A stretch of DNA of 64,000 nt, taken from Papio anubis (taxonomy: Eukaryota; Chordata; Mammalia; Primates; Cercopithecidae). The stretch is taken from positions 29,780,998 to 29,844,997 of the forward strand of contig NC_044988.1 of the NCBI RefSeq assembly GCF_008728515.1, written 5' to 3'. A model generated the notes under the pieces. It worked only from the letters and a program-made list of their open reading frames with translations. It was not told where the DNA came from and did not search any database. The translations under genes were made by a program, and so were the position numbers. Shown here one piece after another: positions 10,915 through 20,389 of this stretch (position 1 is its first letter; every line of letters starts with the position of its first letter).

Positions 10915-11226
10915 TGTCTCTATTTTTGGTGGTCTCCTGTCTGGTACCTCTTCTGTGTTTTGTGAATAAAAACTTTACTAGGCCATTAACTTCATCACAA
11001 CATTTTATGTTTTTATGCCTTGGTCACACAGATTCTTAGCCTTGAATTTTCTGTGGGCTTAAATTCCTCCTTCACAGATTCCAGTGATAGGATGCTTGTA
11101 AAGAACACATATTCCCTTGTAATTTGGGATTTGACAGCTGCTTCTTCCTGCATCTACTTCAGTGTCTAAAACTGGACAGGACCTTGGGAATGATTCAGCT
11201 CCGGTTTAGTATTAAAATATAAATAT
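10915..11226. other. Unique intergenic DNA
   Basis: Nothing recognised. Confidence 0.5.
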
Positions 11227-11841
11227 GGCTCAGGCACGGAGGCTCACACCTATAAATCTCAGTGCTTTGGGAGGTGGAGGGAGGAGAATTACTTGAGGCC
11301 AGGAGTTTGAGACCAGCCTGAGCAACATAGTGAGCCCCCGTCTCCACAAAAAATTAAAAATTGGGGCCAGGCTCGGTGGCTCATGCCTGTAATCCCAGCA
11401 CTTTGGGAGGCCGAGGCGGGCGGATCACGAGGTCAAGAGATCAAGACCATCCTGGCTAACATGGTGAAACCCCGTCCCTACTAAAAATACAAAAAATTAG
11501 CTGGGCATGGTGGCAGGCACCTGTAGTCCCAGCTACTTGGGAGGCTGAGGCAGGAGAATGGTGTGAACTCAGTAGGCGGAGCTTGCAGTGAGCGGAGATC
11601 ACGCCACTGCACTCCAGGCTGGGCGAGAGAGCGAGACTCTGTCTCAAAAAACAGGAAGAAGAAAAAGAAAAATTAGGCGTGGTAGCATATGCCTCTAGTC
11701 CCAGCTACTTGGAAGGCTGAGGCAGGAGGATCCCTTTAGCCCAGAAGCTGGAGGCTACAGTGAGCTATGACTGTGCCACTGCACTTTAGCCTGGGCAACA
11801 GAGCAAGACTCTATCTCTAAAAAATAAATAAATAAATAAAA
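11227..11841 (+). mobile_element. Old AluJ-like copy split by a younger Alu
   Basis: Outer pieces at 11227-11363 and 11669-11841 with an (AAAT)n tail. AAAATATAAAT flanks both ends. Confidence 0.9.
11364..11668 (+). mobile_element. Inner nested Alu (AluY/S-like)
   Basis: Complete dimer with a G-interrupted A tail. It sits in the A-rich linker of the outer Alu, with AAAAATT on both sides. Confidence 0.92.
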
Positions 11842-12690
11842 TATAAATCTGGAAAAAGAACATAAATATTGGATAATAGCAATTGACATGCGTGTTTTAA
11901 TGGAAGATTTAAGAGGCAGGAGATATTCTGAACAAAGTAGTGGTTATCATTTATAAGGTTCCAGAATGGGATAGATGGCTGCATCCTAGCTCCTGTCAGG
12001 AGTAGAGTTTCACTGGTTTCACAGGTAGAGGTGCTGTGTAAAGCTAGACGCTTCTTTTGGAAGTAACTTTCAGACAGAGAATACTAATGGAGAAATTTCA
12101 GACTGAGGGAAAGGGCCCGTGAGAGAGGCCTCAGAATTAGAGCTCCAAAGGCAGATTCGAGGATTTCAGAACTCAGTACTGAAAACACCAAACTGCTGAA
12201 AGAGGTGGCCGCAGTACAACCATTTTGATGAGAAGCTGAACAGGGTGACCATGCCTCTTTGGAGAAATAATCCCCTAGGTCTGGAGGCGGCCCAGGATCC
12301 TGAAGGTTAATACCAGTGCTGGTGGGAAAGAAGGAGCATTCAAAGTGCATTAAGACCCACTCCCGGGTCTTTAACTCGTTAACATGGAAAACAATAGCAA
12401 AGCACTGCTGGGGCCCCCTGCCGTGTGTATAGAATATACCGGAAGACTAAGACATGGAGATACCAGCTGGGAGCTACTGCAGAGATTCAGACTTGAGGTG
12501 AAGGACTGGTCTTAGGGAGCACGTGGGTGAGTAGGAAGAACTGCTCAGCAGGCCTTAGCTGCTGAGCATTTGTTGTGCAGGTGCAGAGAGGACACAGGCA
12601 TGGCTGGGGCGGGAGTTCAGGATGAGAACCCTGGGACAGGCTGTAAGATGATCGAACCAGGTTTGGTTGGTTGTTTGTTTGTTTCTTTTT
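11842..12690. other. Unique DNA upstream of DMRT1
   Basis: No recognised repeat or ORF, so this is a candidate for conserved upstream regulatory sequence. I see no specific motif that I can defend. Confidence 0.45.
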
Positions 12691-12795
12691 TTTTTTTAGA
12701 GGTATAATGACATACAGTAAAATGCACAGATATGAAGCGTAGAATGAGTTTTGATACATGTCTACATATGTGTAACCACCCCCCACCTCAGTTTT
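12690..12795 (-). mobile_element. Short L1-like fragment
   Basis: 'GAGGTATAATGACATACAGT...AAAATGCACAG' and 'TGTAACCACCCCCCACC' resemble the antisense L1 3'-region. Confidence 0.4.
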
Positions 12796-13189
12796 TTAAT
12801 ATATATGTTTCTTTTTAAGTTTGAGTTTCCCGTGCCTGCAGAGTGTAAGTTCAAGCGGCCTCACAGGCAAGAAGCTATATGCACCTGAAGTGAACGGGAA
12901 CACGGGCTGGAATAGTAGATCGTAGATCGTAAAGTTATCTGGAGCGAAGGTGGTAGAAGTCTTGTGAGCAAATGAACACTGGTGCAGGAAGGGATAAACG
13001 GAGAACAGAAAGTTCCAACCTTTGAAATTTTTGAAGTGCTTGTGCCCTGCACACTGAGGATCTTATTTGCCGTACAAATAGGGCAAATCTTATTTACCCT
13101 ATACATTTTTGAGGCCTTCCACCTCATAGCTCTTAAGAGAGAAAAAAAATTTTTTTTTCTGACTTGGCTGTTGCCAAAGTCGGCTCTAT
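12796..13189. other. Unique DNA immediately upstream of the CpG island
   Basis: AT-balanced, with no recognised repeats. Contains short direct repeats (AGATCGT twice at about 12917-12930; AAATCTTATTT-like words near 13075-13095). Confidence 0.45.
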
Positions 13190-13772
13190 CAAATCTGATG
13201 CGCCCCTCTGGGGGAAAGGGAGCTAGAAGACTCCGTAGGGTGGTTTGCACCTCCTCCAAGCATGCAAGCATGGCTCTGCTCTTGACCTGGGGAGTCCAGC
13301 TTCCTCGGTGCAACGTGCTTTGGCAACCGGGTCTTGGCGCCTCCGAGAGCGGGGGGAGGGGTGCCCACAATTCCCAGGCCGCTCTGTACCTCTCGGCGGG
13401 CTTGCAGGGACCCTGTAGCAAAGCCCTGGATGCTTGCAGCCGGTGCAAGTTTGCAAGCAGCTGGAGAGCGGTGGCTGGAGTCGGGGGGCGGTGGGCGTGG
13501 CCACGCTCCCTCCCAGGCAGTCCCGGGAATGTTCTGAAAAGTATCCAAAAGTTCTGAGTCGCGCGCGCGCGCGCCAAAAGAAAAGGCACAACCCCCCACC
13601 ACTCCGGGCGTGGCGTGTCCAGACCTCGCCACTCCAGCTGCACCTCCGGCTGCAGCGAACACGTCTCCTGCGCCTCCTCCTCCCGAGCCTCGCTGTCCGT
13701 CGGGTTCATACCTCGCAGCAATCACCAGGCGAGAAAGGCGGCCAGAGTGCTCGCACTTCTCCTAGGGGCACC
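13190..13772 (+). promoter_or_regulatory. DMRT1: DMRT1 promoter region and 5'UTR (CpG-rich, no obvious TATA)
   Basis: Base composition shifts sharply to GC/CpG-rich at about 13190. No TATA box is visible close to the start codon. A GC-box/CACC cluster lies at 13483-13500 (GGGGGGCGGTGGGCGTGG), suited to Sp1/KLF/EGR-type factors; Sp1, Egr1 and GATA4 are reported regulators of the rodent Dmrt1 promoter. A (CG)n tract lies at 13560-13574. By analogy with human transcripts the start site should lie roughly 100-160 nt upstream of the ATG, but the sequence alone does not fix it. Confidence 0.7.
13560..13574. repeat. (CG)n alternating purine-pyrimidine tract in promoter
   Basis: Fifteen bases of uninterrupted alternating C and G about 200 bp upstream of the DMRT1 ATG. 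Such tracts can adopt Z-DNA and are prone to length change. Confidence 0.9.
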
Positions 13773-14126
13773 ATGCCCAACGACGAGGCATTCAGCAAGC
13801 CCTCTACACCGTCGGAAGCTCCTCACGCCCCCGGGGCACCGCCGCAGGGCAAAGCCGGGGGGTTTGGCAAAGCGTCTGGGGCGCTAGTGGGGGCGGCCGG
13901 CGGTTCGAGCGCCGGGGGCAGCAGCGGCGGAGGCGGCTCCAGCTCCGGGGCGTCGGGCCTGGGTGCCGGGAGCAAGAAGTCCCCACGGCTGCCCAAGTGC
14001 GCACGCTGCAGGAACCACGGCTACGCGTCGCCGCTCAAGGGCCACAAGCGCTTCTGCATGTGGCGGGACTGCCAGTGCAAAAAGTGCAACCTGATCGCCG
14101 AGAGGCAGCGCGTGATGGCCGCGCAG
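13773..14126 (+). CDS. DMRT1: DMRT1 exon 1, coding part (residues 1-118)
   Basis: Encodes the N-terminal third of doublesex- and mab-3-related transcription factor 1, a nuclear DNA-binding protein of Sertoli and germ cells that maintains testis fate. Residues 1-33 are Ser/Pro/Ala-rich. Residues 34-67 are a Gly/Ser linker. The DM domain starts at about R72 (motif RLPKCARCRNHG). Its intertwined zinc ligands are all present: site I C76, C79, H91, C95 and site II H82, C100, C102, C105 (assigned by analogy with Doublesex). R72 and R111, known DNA-contact residues in this family, are intact. The ATG at 13773 is the first in frame, has A at -3, and begins MPNDEAFSKP as in human DMRT1. The open frame extends further 5' but contains no upstream ATG. 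The exon ends at Q118 in phase 0 with donor CAG|GTGGGT. Identity is based on recall of the human protein; differences appear confined mainly to the Gly/Ser linker. Confidence 0.97.
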
Positions 14127-14166
14127 GTGGGTGCGGGCGTCCGGGAGCCGGGGTTCAGCCCTAGGT

Positions 14167-14469
14167 TTGTTTTTTTTTTTTTTTTCTAGATGGAGTCGCG
14201 CTCTGTTGCCCCAGGCTGGACTGTAGTGGCGCGATCTCGGCGCACTACAACCTCAGCCTTCCGGGTTCAAGCAATTGTCCTGCCGCAGCCTCCCAAGTAG
14301 CTGGGACTACAGGCGCACGCCACCATGCCCGGCTAATTTTTGTGTTTTTAGTAGAGATGGAGGTTTCACCATATTGGTCAGACTGGTCTCGAACTCCTGA
14401 CCTCAGGTGATCCACCCGCCTCGGCCTCCCAAAGTGCTGGGATTACAGGCGTGGGCCACCGCTCCCGGC
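14167..14469 (-). mobile_element. Alu 41 bp after the exon 1 donor
   Basis: T-run from 14168, full dimer with many intact CpGs, ending at 'GCTCCCGG'. It splits the CpG island of DMRT1. Confidence 0.94.
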
Positions 14470-14626
14470 GGGGCCCGAGTTTTTTTAATGAAGTCCCCCC
14501 AGCATGGCCGTCGCCATGTGGGTCCTGGGTTGTGGAAAGACGCCGCGGTACTTGCCGACGGCCGCTGCGCTTGGGGTCCTGGGCTCCCGGCCACGCTACA
14601 ACGCCAGTCTGAGAGGGCCAAAGACG

Positions 14627-15146
14627 TGTCTCTGATCCCGCCCACCGGGCAGAGTTGCGGGCTTCGCTCGGCTCGGGGTTCCCCACGATCTCTGACCCTG
14701 CCTTTCAGCGGAGTTGCGGGGTTAGCCTGTACGGGAGTCCATGGGATCTCTAACTCGCGCCGCTGAAGAGAGTCGCGGGGGTTCCCTGTGCTCCCGGGTC
14801 CCTGAGATCCCTGATCCCGCTCTCAGGGCAGGGAATTTCGGGGTTCGCCCCTCTGGGCTTCCCCGCGATCCCAGAGCCCACGCTCCAAGAGTTGGCAGGG
14901 TTGGTTGGTCTAGAGGAGTCTTCAGGATCTTCGCTCCGGCCCTCCGCGGTGAGGGTAGTGGGGAGGGTTCGATTCCAAGGGAATCCCCGGGATCTCTAGC
15001 CCCGCTCTCCCAGCAGAGTATTGCGGAATTCTCTCCGCTTCAGGGTCGCAAGATCTCCGACCGTGCCTTGGGAGCTGAGGGTTTCGGGGTTCGATTTCAT
15101 CGAGCGCCCCCAGAATCCCTGACTCTGCCTCTTTGCTGAGTTGCAC
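14627..15146. repeat. Degenerate ~61-bp CpG-rich tandem repeat (about 8.5 units) in intron 1
   Basis: Units begin at 14627, 14687, 14745, 14806, 14867, 14926, 14991, 15052 and 15113 (last one partial). Most start GATCYCTGAYCCYGCY and carry a central GAGTTGCGGGGTTCG-like core followed by a CTCYGGG...CCCC end. Unit lengths are 58-65 bp. The copies are well diverged, so this is an old minisatellite. It lies about 500 bp downstream of the exon 1 donor, inside the CpG island. Confidence 0.85.
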
Positions 15147-16541
15147 TTAAATAAGAAAGGATCTTGGAGGGCGCCAGTGCTGGCCGTTCCGTTAGGGGGA
15201 AAGGGAGACTCGGCCAGGCTGCTGCTTACCAGGGTAACCTGTCGGAAAGCCTTATTTGTCTTTCTGGAAAAGTCGCTGCAGTGGACGCGCGTTGCGAGGT
15301 CTTTCCTGAGCGCCTGGCGCACTTTTTATCTTTGTCCCGCGTGGATGGAGGCTGAGCGCCTCAGCCATTTTGAGAACTCTGGAAATTTTATTAGCGTTTT
15401 AAAATTTGCATTCTCGACCGAAGATTAAAGTGCAAATTCTTTGAATATGTTTTAAAGCACGCTTACGAATTTAAAAAAATATGCGCAGGTGGAAAAAAGC
15501 GCGCTAGGTAGGGTTTGAGATTTTTGTCCGTCTGTGGTTTTGTTTTTTTAAAGGTTCGTAAGTCGGCTAGTAATTTAACATTTTAACGGAAAGTTAATGT
15601 CGTTAGTATTCTAAAAGGATTTTTAGAAGGCAGTAATCTACGTTATTTCCAGTTAAAAGTTGTTTCATCTTTTTAAGACAGGTTATTCAAAATGAAAAGA
15701 TAACAAATGTTTGCTAACGATGTGCTACTTTTGATTAGGAACATGTAAATATCCTCCATTGAAAACAAATGCCCTAAGGTTATATGCTTTTATGTAATAC
15801 TTTAGATTTTTACAAATGTGTTTTATACTAAACGTGTTTTGACTTTACAGATGGCGAGTGCAATCATGAAAATAGATATTGTTTTGCCTAATTTCTTAAT
15901 AGGTATTTTAAGCTTAATCTATAGTGGATGAAAAGAATACACTGGGTGTGGCAATAAAATGCGTCACAATGAGTTTACTGAAAAAATTAATGGACTTTTA
16001 AATTACACTGGGTAGAAAAATACTCTAAACATTTAGTCTTTGGCTTAAATGTTTTGTGTGGAGAACATGCTTGGGGGATTTCTCAAAATGTAGTAAAAAT
16101 ATTCTAGTAGAGAAATTAATTTTGAATAACCTTTATTAGTTGAGGAGGCTGCTTACACGGTTAAAAACAAAAGCAACTCAAGGTCACTTAGAATGGGAAA
16201 CTTCAGTATTTTTTTCTACACCAGAATGTGTGTACTGTGCCAGATGAATCCTTAAAAATCCGTAAAACAACTACTTTTTAGTCATTTTTAAATAGTTTGA
16301 AATTGATCTTATATATGATTCTAAAATAATCGTATAGTTGCATTTTTAATCAATTGTTATCCCCTTTCCTTTTTATATATTTCCTAAGAAACATTGAGAG
16401 AAGGTCCTTAGCGAGATACCTGAGCATTTTGGGTATGCATCGGGTTTGTGTAAGGAAGGATGTGAGTATGCACTGACATACTTCAGAGGTTTGCAGGGGT
16501 TTAAAACTTCTTTCTGGTCAGATTCATTGATGTTCTCTTTC
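15147..16541. other. AT-rich unique part of intron 1
   Basis: CpG density collapses after about 15310. No repeat recognised over about 1.2 kb, which is unusual in this Alu-rich window and makes it a candidate for conserved intronic regulation. Confidence 0.5.
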
Positions 16542-16837
16542 TTTTTTTTTTTTTGAGACGGAGTCTTGCTCTGTGCCCCAGGCTGGAGTGCAGTGGCGCG
16601 ATCTCGGCTCACTGCAAGCTCCGCCCCCCCGGGTTCACGCCATTCTCCTGCCTCAGCCTCCCAAGTAGCTGGGACTACAGGCGCCCACCACCTCGCCCGG
16701 CTAATTTTCTTGTATTTTTAGTAGAGACGGGGTTTCACCGTGTTAGCCAGGATGGTCTCGATCTCCTGACCTCGTGATCCGCCCGTCTCGGCCTCCCAAA
16801 GTGCTGGGATTACAGGCTTGAGCCACCGCGCCCGGCC
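16542..16837 (-). mobile_element. Young AluY (AluYR-like) in intron 1
   Basis: Flanked by a perfect 15-bp duplication TGATGTTCTCTTTCT (16528-16542 and 16838-16852). Carries the Old World monkey-type variants 'CACCTCGCCCGGC' and 'AGGCTTGAGCC'. Confidence 0.95.
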
Positions 16838-17035
16838 TGATGTTCTCTTTCTAAGCCTCTTGGTTAATAATAGGAAATTCAAGCTTAATTATTTAATCTT
16901 AAGTCATTAATTATTTAAGGTCAATTTTTCTAAGTCGAAGACTATTTTTGGCCATGAGGAAAAATTACTTCCCAATTAATCAGCTTTCTATGTTTGGACT
17001 GTAGTTTTCCTAAAGCAACATATAAATTGTAGTTG

Positions 17036-17347
17036 TTTTTTCTTCCTTTCTTTTTTTTTTTAGACGGGAGTCTCGCTCTGTTCCCCAGGCTGGAGTGCAG
17101 TAACATGATCTTGGCTCACTGCAACTTCCGCCTCCCGGGTTCAAGTGATTCTTCTGCCTCAGCCTCCTGAGTAGCTGGGACTATAGGCGCACGCCACCAC
17201 ACCCGGCTAATTTTTGTATTTTTAGTGGAGACGGGATTTCACCATATTGGTCAGGCTGGTCTCAAACTCCTGACCTCAGGTGATCCACCCGCCTGGGCCT
17301 CCCACAGTGCTGGGATTACAGGTGTGAGCCACTGCGCCTGCCCCGCC
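17036..17347 (-). mobile_element. Alu
   Basis: Full dimer; GTAGTTG on both sides. Confidence 0.94.
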
Positions 17348-17544
17348 CGTAGTTGAGTTTTGTAATCTAACGTTTTGATTTTACCTTTGGCTTATATTTG
17401 GGCAGCTCTGCGGTAGGAGTGCTTCACTGTCATTTCATGAGCACCATACCTTCGTCAGTTTCAACAGAAAGTCTTTGTTATATGCAATAAGCAAAAATAC
17501 AGTTAATTTTCTTTAAACCTGTTTTTTTAATCTTGTTTTTTAAA

Positions 17545-17840
17545 TCTTATTTATTTATTTATTTTGAGGAGTCTTGCTCCATCGCCCAGGTTGGAGTGCA
17601 GTGGCTTGATTTCGGCTCACTGCAACCTCCGCCTCCTGGACTCAAGTAATTCTCCTTTACACCTCCTGAGTAGCTGGGATTACCGGCGCATGCTACCTCG
17701 CCTGGCTAATTTTTGTATTTTTAGTATACGGGGTTTCACCATATTGGTCAGGCTGCTCTCAAGCTGCTGACCTCAGGTGTTACCCCTGCCTTGGCCTCCC
17801 GAAGTGATGGGATTACAGGTGTGAGCCACCCCACCTGGCC
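17545..17840 (-). mobile_element. Alu
   Basis: (TTTA)n tail and a dimer with small deletions, ending 'CCACCCCACCTGGCC'. Confidence 0.92.
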
Positions 17841-17884
17841 TGTTTTCAATCTTTAACAATGTTATTTAAAAGAAGATAAATTGA

Positions 17885-18260
17885 AGAGGGACCATGAAGA
17901 GTATGTCAGGTCCTTTCCAGTCTCCAGTTCTGACTCTCTCCTTTCGTCTGTCTGGAATATCACACACCTGTCTTCACCCTTCCTCCCTGCCTTCTGCCTC
18001 TTCTGCCTTCAGGGACTTCAACGCCAGATTCCAGTCCCTTTCTCCACTGCTTCTCCCACATGCTCCCTCCACCCCAGGAAACGGGGCTCTCCAGGCTTTC
18101 CTAAGCAGCCCCTGCCTTTCCTGTCCACCCTGTTCCATATTCTTCCAGTATGTTCTGCCCCTTCATCCTTGCCTGTCCAAGTCCTCCTCATCCTATTCTT
18201 CAGTGCTCTGTCCAAATACTACTGCTGGCTGATTTTAACATGTTAAAGGCATTTCTCTCT
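17885..18260 (+). mobile_element. Possible L2-like fragment
   Basis: C/T-rich phrases such as 'CTTGCCTGTCCAAGTCCTCC' followed by 'CTGTCCAAATACTACT' resemble the L2 3'-region, but the match is weak. Confidence 0.35.
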
Positions 18261-18370
18261 TTCTTCTGTAGGAGTGAAAGGTACCTTCTTCTGTGTACCA
18301 CTCTTGTCGTGTTTGTCACAGTCTGCCTTGTGTTGTAGTGGCATTTTGCTTGCCTCCTGTTTCGCCTTTA

Positions 18371-18669
18371 AAAAAATTTTTTTTTGGAGACGTAGTATTG
18401 CTTTGTTGCCTAGGCTGGAGTGCAGTGTTGTGATCTCGGCTCACTGCAACCTCTGCCTCCTGGGTTTAAGCTATTCTTCTGCCTCAGCCTCCCGAGTAGC
18501 TGGGACTACAGGTGGGCCAACATGCCTGGCTAATTTTTGTATTTTTTTTAGTGAGGATGGGGTTTCACCATGTTGGCCAGGCCAATCTCGAACTCCTGAC
18601 CTCCGGTGATTGGCCCACCTCTGCCTCCAAAAGTGCTGGGATTACAGATGTTAACCACCATTCTTGGCC
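18371..18669 (-). mobile_element. Alu
   Basis: Full dimer; CCTGTTTC on both sides. Confidence 0.93.
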
Positions 18670-18857
18670 CTGTTTCATTTGTTAAACTGTAAGTAATGTA
18701 GGATCCAATCTACTCTTACTGGTCCCTGTTTTTAGTACAGTGGCCTTTTGCAAGTTTGTGGAATGAAGGAGTGAGTGATCCCATTTTCCTTCCTAATCTG
18801 TCACTGCTTCTGACCTCCTCTGCTCTTTAGATTGTACTCCTTCACTTGGCTGACTAC

Positions 18858-19158
18858 AGCTTTTTCTTTTTTTTTTGAGACGGAGTCTCGCTCTGTCGCC
18901 CAGGCTGGAGTGCAGTGGCCGGATCTCAGCTCACTGCAAGCTCCGCCTCCCGGGTTCACGCCATTCTCCGGCCTCAGCCTCCCGAGTAGCTGGGACTACA
19001 GGCACCCGCCACCTCGCCCGGCTAGTTTTTTGTATTTCTTAATAGAGACGGGGTTTCACTGTGTTAGCCAGGATGGTCTCGATCTCCTGACCTCGTGATC
19101 CGCCCGTCTCGGCCTCCCAAAGTGCTGGGATTACAGGCTTGAGCCACCGCGCCCGGCC
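18858..19158 (-). mobile_element. Young AluY (AluYR-like) upstream of exon 2
   Basis: Near-consensus dimer with 'CGGATCTCAGCTCACTGC', 'CACCTCGCCCGGC' and 'GGCTTGAGCCACCGCGCC'. Lies 383 bp upstream of exon 2. Confidence 0.94.
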
Positions 19159-19159
19159 T

Positions 19160-19320
19160 CTGTTTGTTTGTTAAGAGACAGGGTCTTACTCTGTCTCCTA
19201 GGCTGGAGTGCAGTGGCGAGATCATAGCCCACGGCAGCCTCAAACTCCTGGGCTTAAGTGATTCTCCTGCCTCAGGCTCCTGAGTAGCTGGGATTCCAGG
19301 CATGTGCCACCATGTCTGGC
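19160..19320 (-). mobile_element. Alu monomer (old)
   Basis: Single monomer with a (TTTG)n tail, ending 'GCCACCATGTCTGGC'. Confidence 0.85.
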
Positions 19321-19510
19321 AACAAGCATTTTTTGAGCACCTACTGTCTGGCTCAAAACTGTTTCTAAGCTTTGCACATCATAGTTGCCTGGGTGGGTTT
19401 GAGAAGAAATGGGAGATTTTCAGACCTCACCTCCAGAGCTAGTGAATCGTGGTGTCTGGGATGGATGGGGCTTCTGTGCTTTGGCAAAGCTGATTCTGGA
19501 GTGCTGGAGG
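19321..19510. mobile_element. L2/MIR end plus MER5/MER20-like remnant next to exon 2
   Basis: 'GCATTTTTTGAGCACCTACTGTCTGGC' resembles an L2/MIR end. 19375-19505 resembles a MER5/MER20 hAT-type element ('TTTTCAGACCTCACCTCCAG', 'AAAGCTGATTCTGGA'). It ends about 35 bp before exon 2. Confidence 0.45.
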
Positions 19511-19541
19511 ATGACTCGTTGTCGTTGTCGTGTGCTTCCAG

Positions 19542-19725
19542 GTGGCCCTGAGAAGGCAGCAGGCCCAGGAGGAGGAATTGGGTATCAGCCACCCCATCCC
19601 ACTGCCCAGTGCAGCCGAGCTCCTTGTCAAAAGAGAGAACAATGGCAGCAACCCGTGCCTCATGACTGAGAGCAGTGGCCCCTCTCAGCCACCACCAGCC
19701 AGTGTCCCCACCACTGCAGCTTCAG
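19542..19725 (+). CDS. DMRT1: DMRT1 exon 2 (residues 119-179 plus first base of codon 180)
   Basis: Continues the frame of exon 1 in phase 0. It starts VALRRQQAQEEELG, the C-terminal end of the DM recognition helix, and includes R123, a family DNA-contact residue. After this comes a Pro/Ser-rich segment (ISHPIPLPSAAELL, then KRENNGSNPC and SQPPPASVPTTAAS), as in mammalian DMRT1. The acceptor is TGTGCTTCCAG|GTG, with a short, G-interrupted pyrimidine tract made of GTT/GTC repeats and a possible branch site in GGATGACTC about 30 nt upstream. The donor is TCAG|GTAATC at 19726. The exon is 184 nt (61 codons plus one base), so the next exon must supply the last two bases of codon 180 (Glu in human). 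Exon 3 and later exons are not in this window; in human, intron 2 is roughly 47 kb. Confidence 0.96.
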
Positions 19726-19849
19726 GTAATCTGGGGGCACTGGGGTTCACATGGAGACTGGGCATGAGGGAGGAAGAAGGGCTGCAGCCACAGAAGCAGG
19801 ACTCCCCTGAGCTACATACAGTGTTTAGAGCTTAGAGGATTTTGTAAAG

Positions 19850-20227
19850 GATTCTCCCTCTGAAGGTCTGTTTTTGTCTGCATCATAAAGGCAGGGGCCA
19901 TGAATTCTAGAAATGCAGGTTCAACTCTTCCCTGTTCATTATTAGTCAAGACTGAATCTGGACAGGGAATGATGTCAGAGAGAGCTGAGTTTGTTCAGAT
20001 TTCATCTCAGTCCACCCCTTCATTTTCCAGTCATCCTTGTGGGAACTAAATGTCCTTGTTTCCTAGAACTAGAAGTCCACTTCTCCACTGCATCCATTTG
20101 GGGAAAGTGTCTAGAAAGGCCCAATCCTAGGGTCAGATTTGAATGAGCACTGGGAAGTAACACAGGAAGGCAGGCCACATTGGCTTGAACTCTCTCCCCT
20201 GGGTGCTGAGGAGGACTGTGTTCTTTT
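19850..20227. other. Unique start of intron 2
   Basis: Nothing recognised. Confidence 0.45.
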
Positions 20228-20345
20228 TTACACATGTGAAACCTGAGACATAGGCAGTTACGGGATTGGCCAAGTTTACTGAATTAGAAAGTATCTGAAT
20301 GAGTTTATCTGTCTCCAAAGCTCAATACTCAATGTGCTTACTGCA
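20228..20345 (+). mobile_element. MIR fragment
   Basis: 'ACACATGTGAAACCTGAGAC', then 'GGCCAAGTTTACTGAATTAG', as in the MIR 3' half. Confidence 0.5.
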
Positions 20346-20389
20346 CTAGGTCTCTAAATTACAGGGGTCTGGAGTAAAGTACAGGGGTC

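Larger units (their letters stand above)
13200..15310. other. CpG-island region over exon 1 and the start of intron 1
   Basis: Dense CpGs run from about 13200 through exon 1 and resume after the Alu at 14167-14469 up to about 15310, where the sequence becomes abruptly AT-rich. The island therefore spans the promoter, exon 1 and about 1.2 kb of intron 1. Confidence 0.8.
14127..19541 (+). other. DMRT1: DMRT1 intron 1 (5415 nt)
   Basis: Phase 0 intron with GT...AG ends. The first ~1.2 kb is CpG-rich and holds an Alu and a ~61-bp tandem array. The rest is AT-rich with five further Alus or Alu monomers and L2/MER5-like remnants close to exon 2. Confidence 0.92.

Noticed and set aside
1261..11647. 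Many 60-140-codon frames with phrases such as GVQWRDLGSLQ or PVIPALWEAE
   Set aside because: These are the standard translations of Alu elements.
12982..13557. 191-codon plus-strand frame upstream of DMRT1
   Set aside because: Composition-driven frame in the CpG island with no family resemblance or splice context.
12861..13721. 286-codon open frame on the minus strand over the DMRT1 promoter
   Set aside because: Lies antisense to a GC-rich island where stop codons are rare. No recognisable domain, and overlapping frames on both strands are equally open.
13434..13772. In-frame N-terminal extension of DMRT1
   Set aside because: The frame is open but contains no ATG before 13773, and the product known from human starts MPNDEAF.
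14127..14189. Read-through of DMRT1 exon 1 into intron 1 (ending in poly-Phe)
   Set aside because: A canonical donor is present and exon 2 continues the frame exactly. The tail is an Alu T-run.
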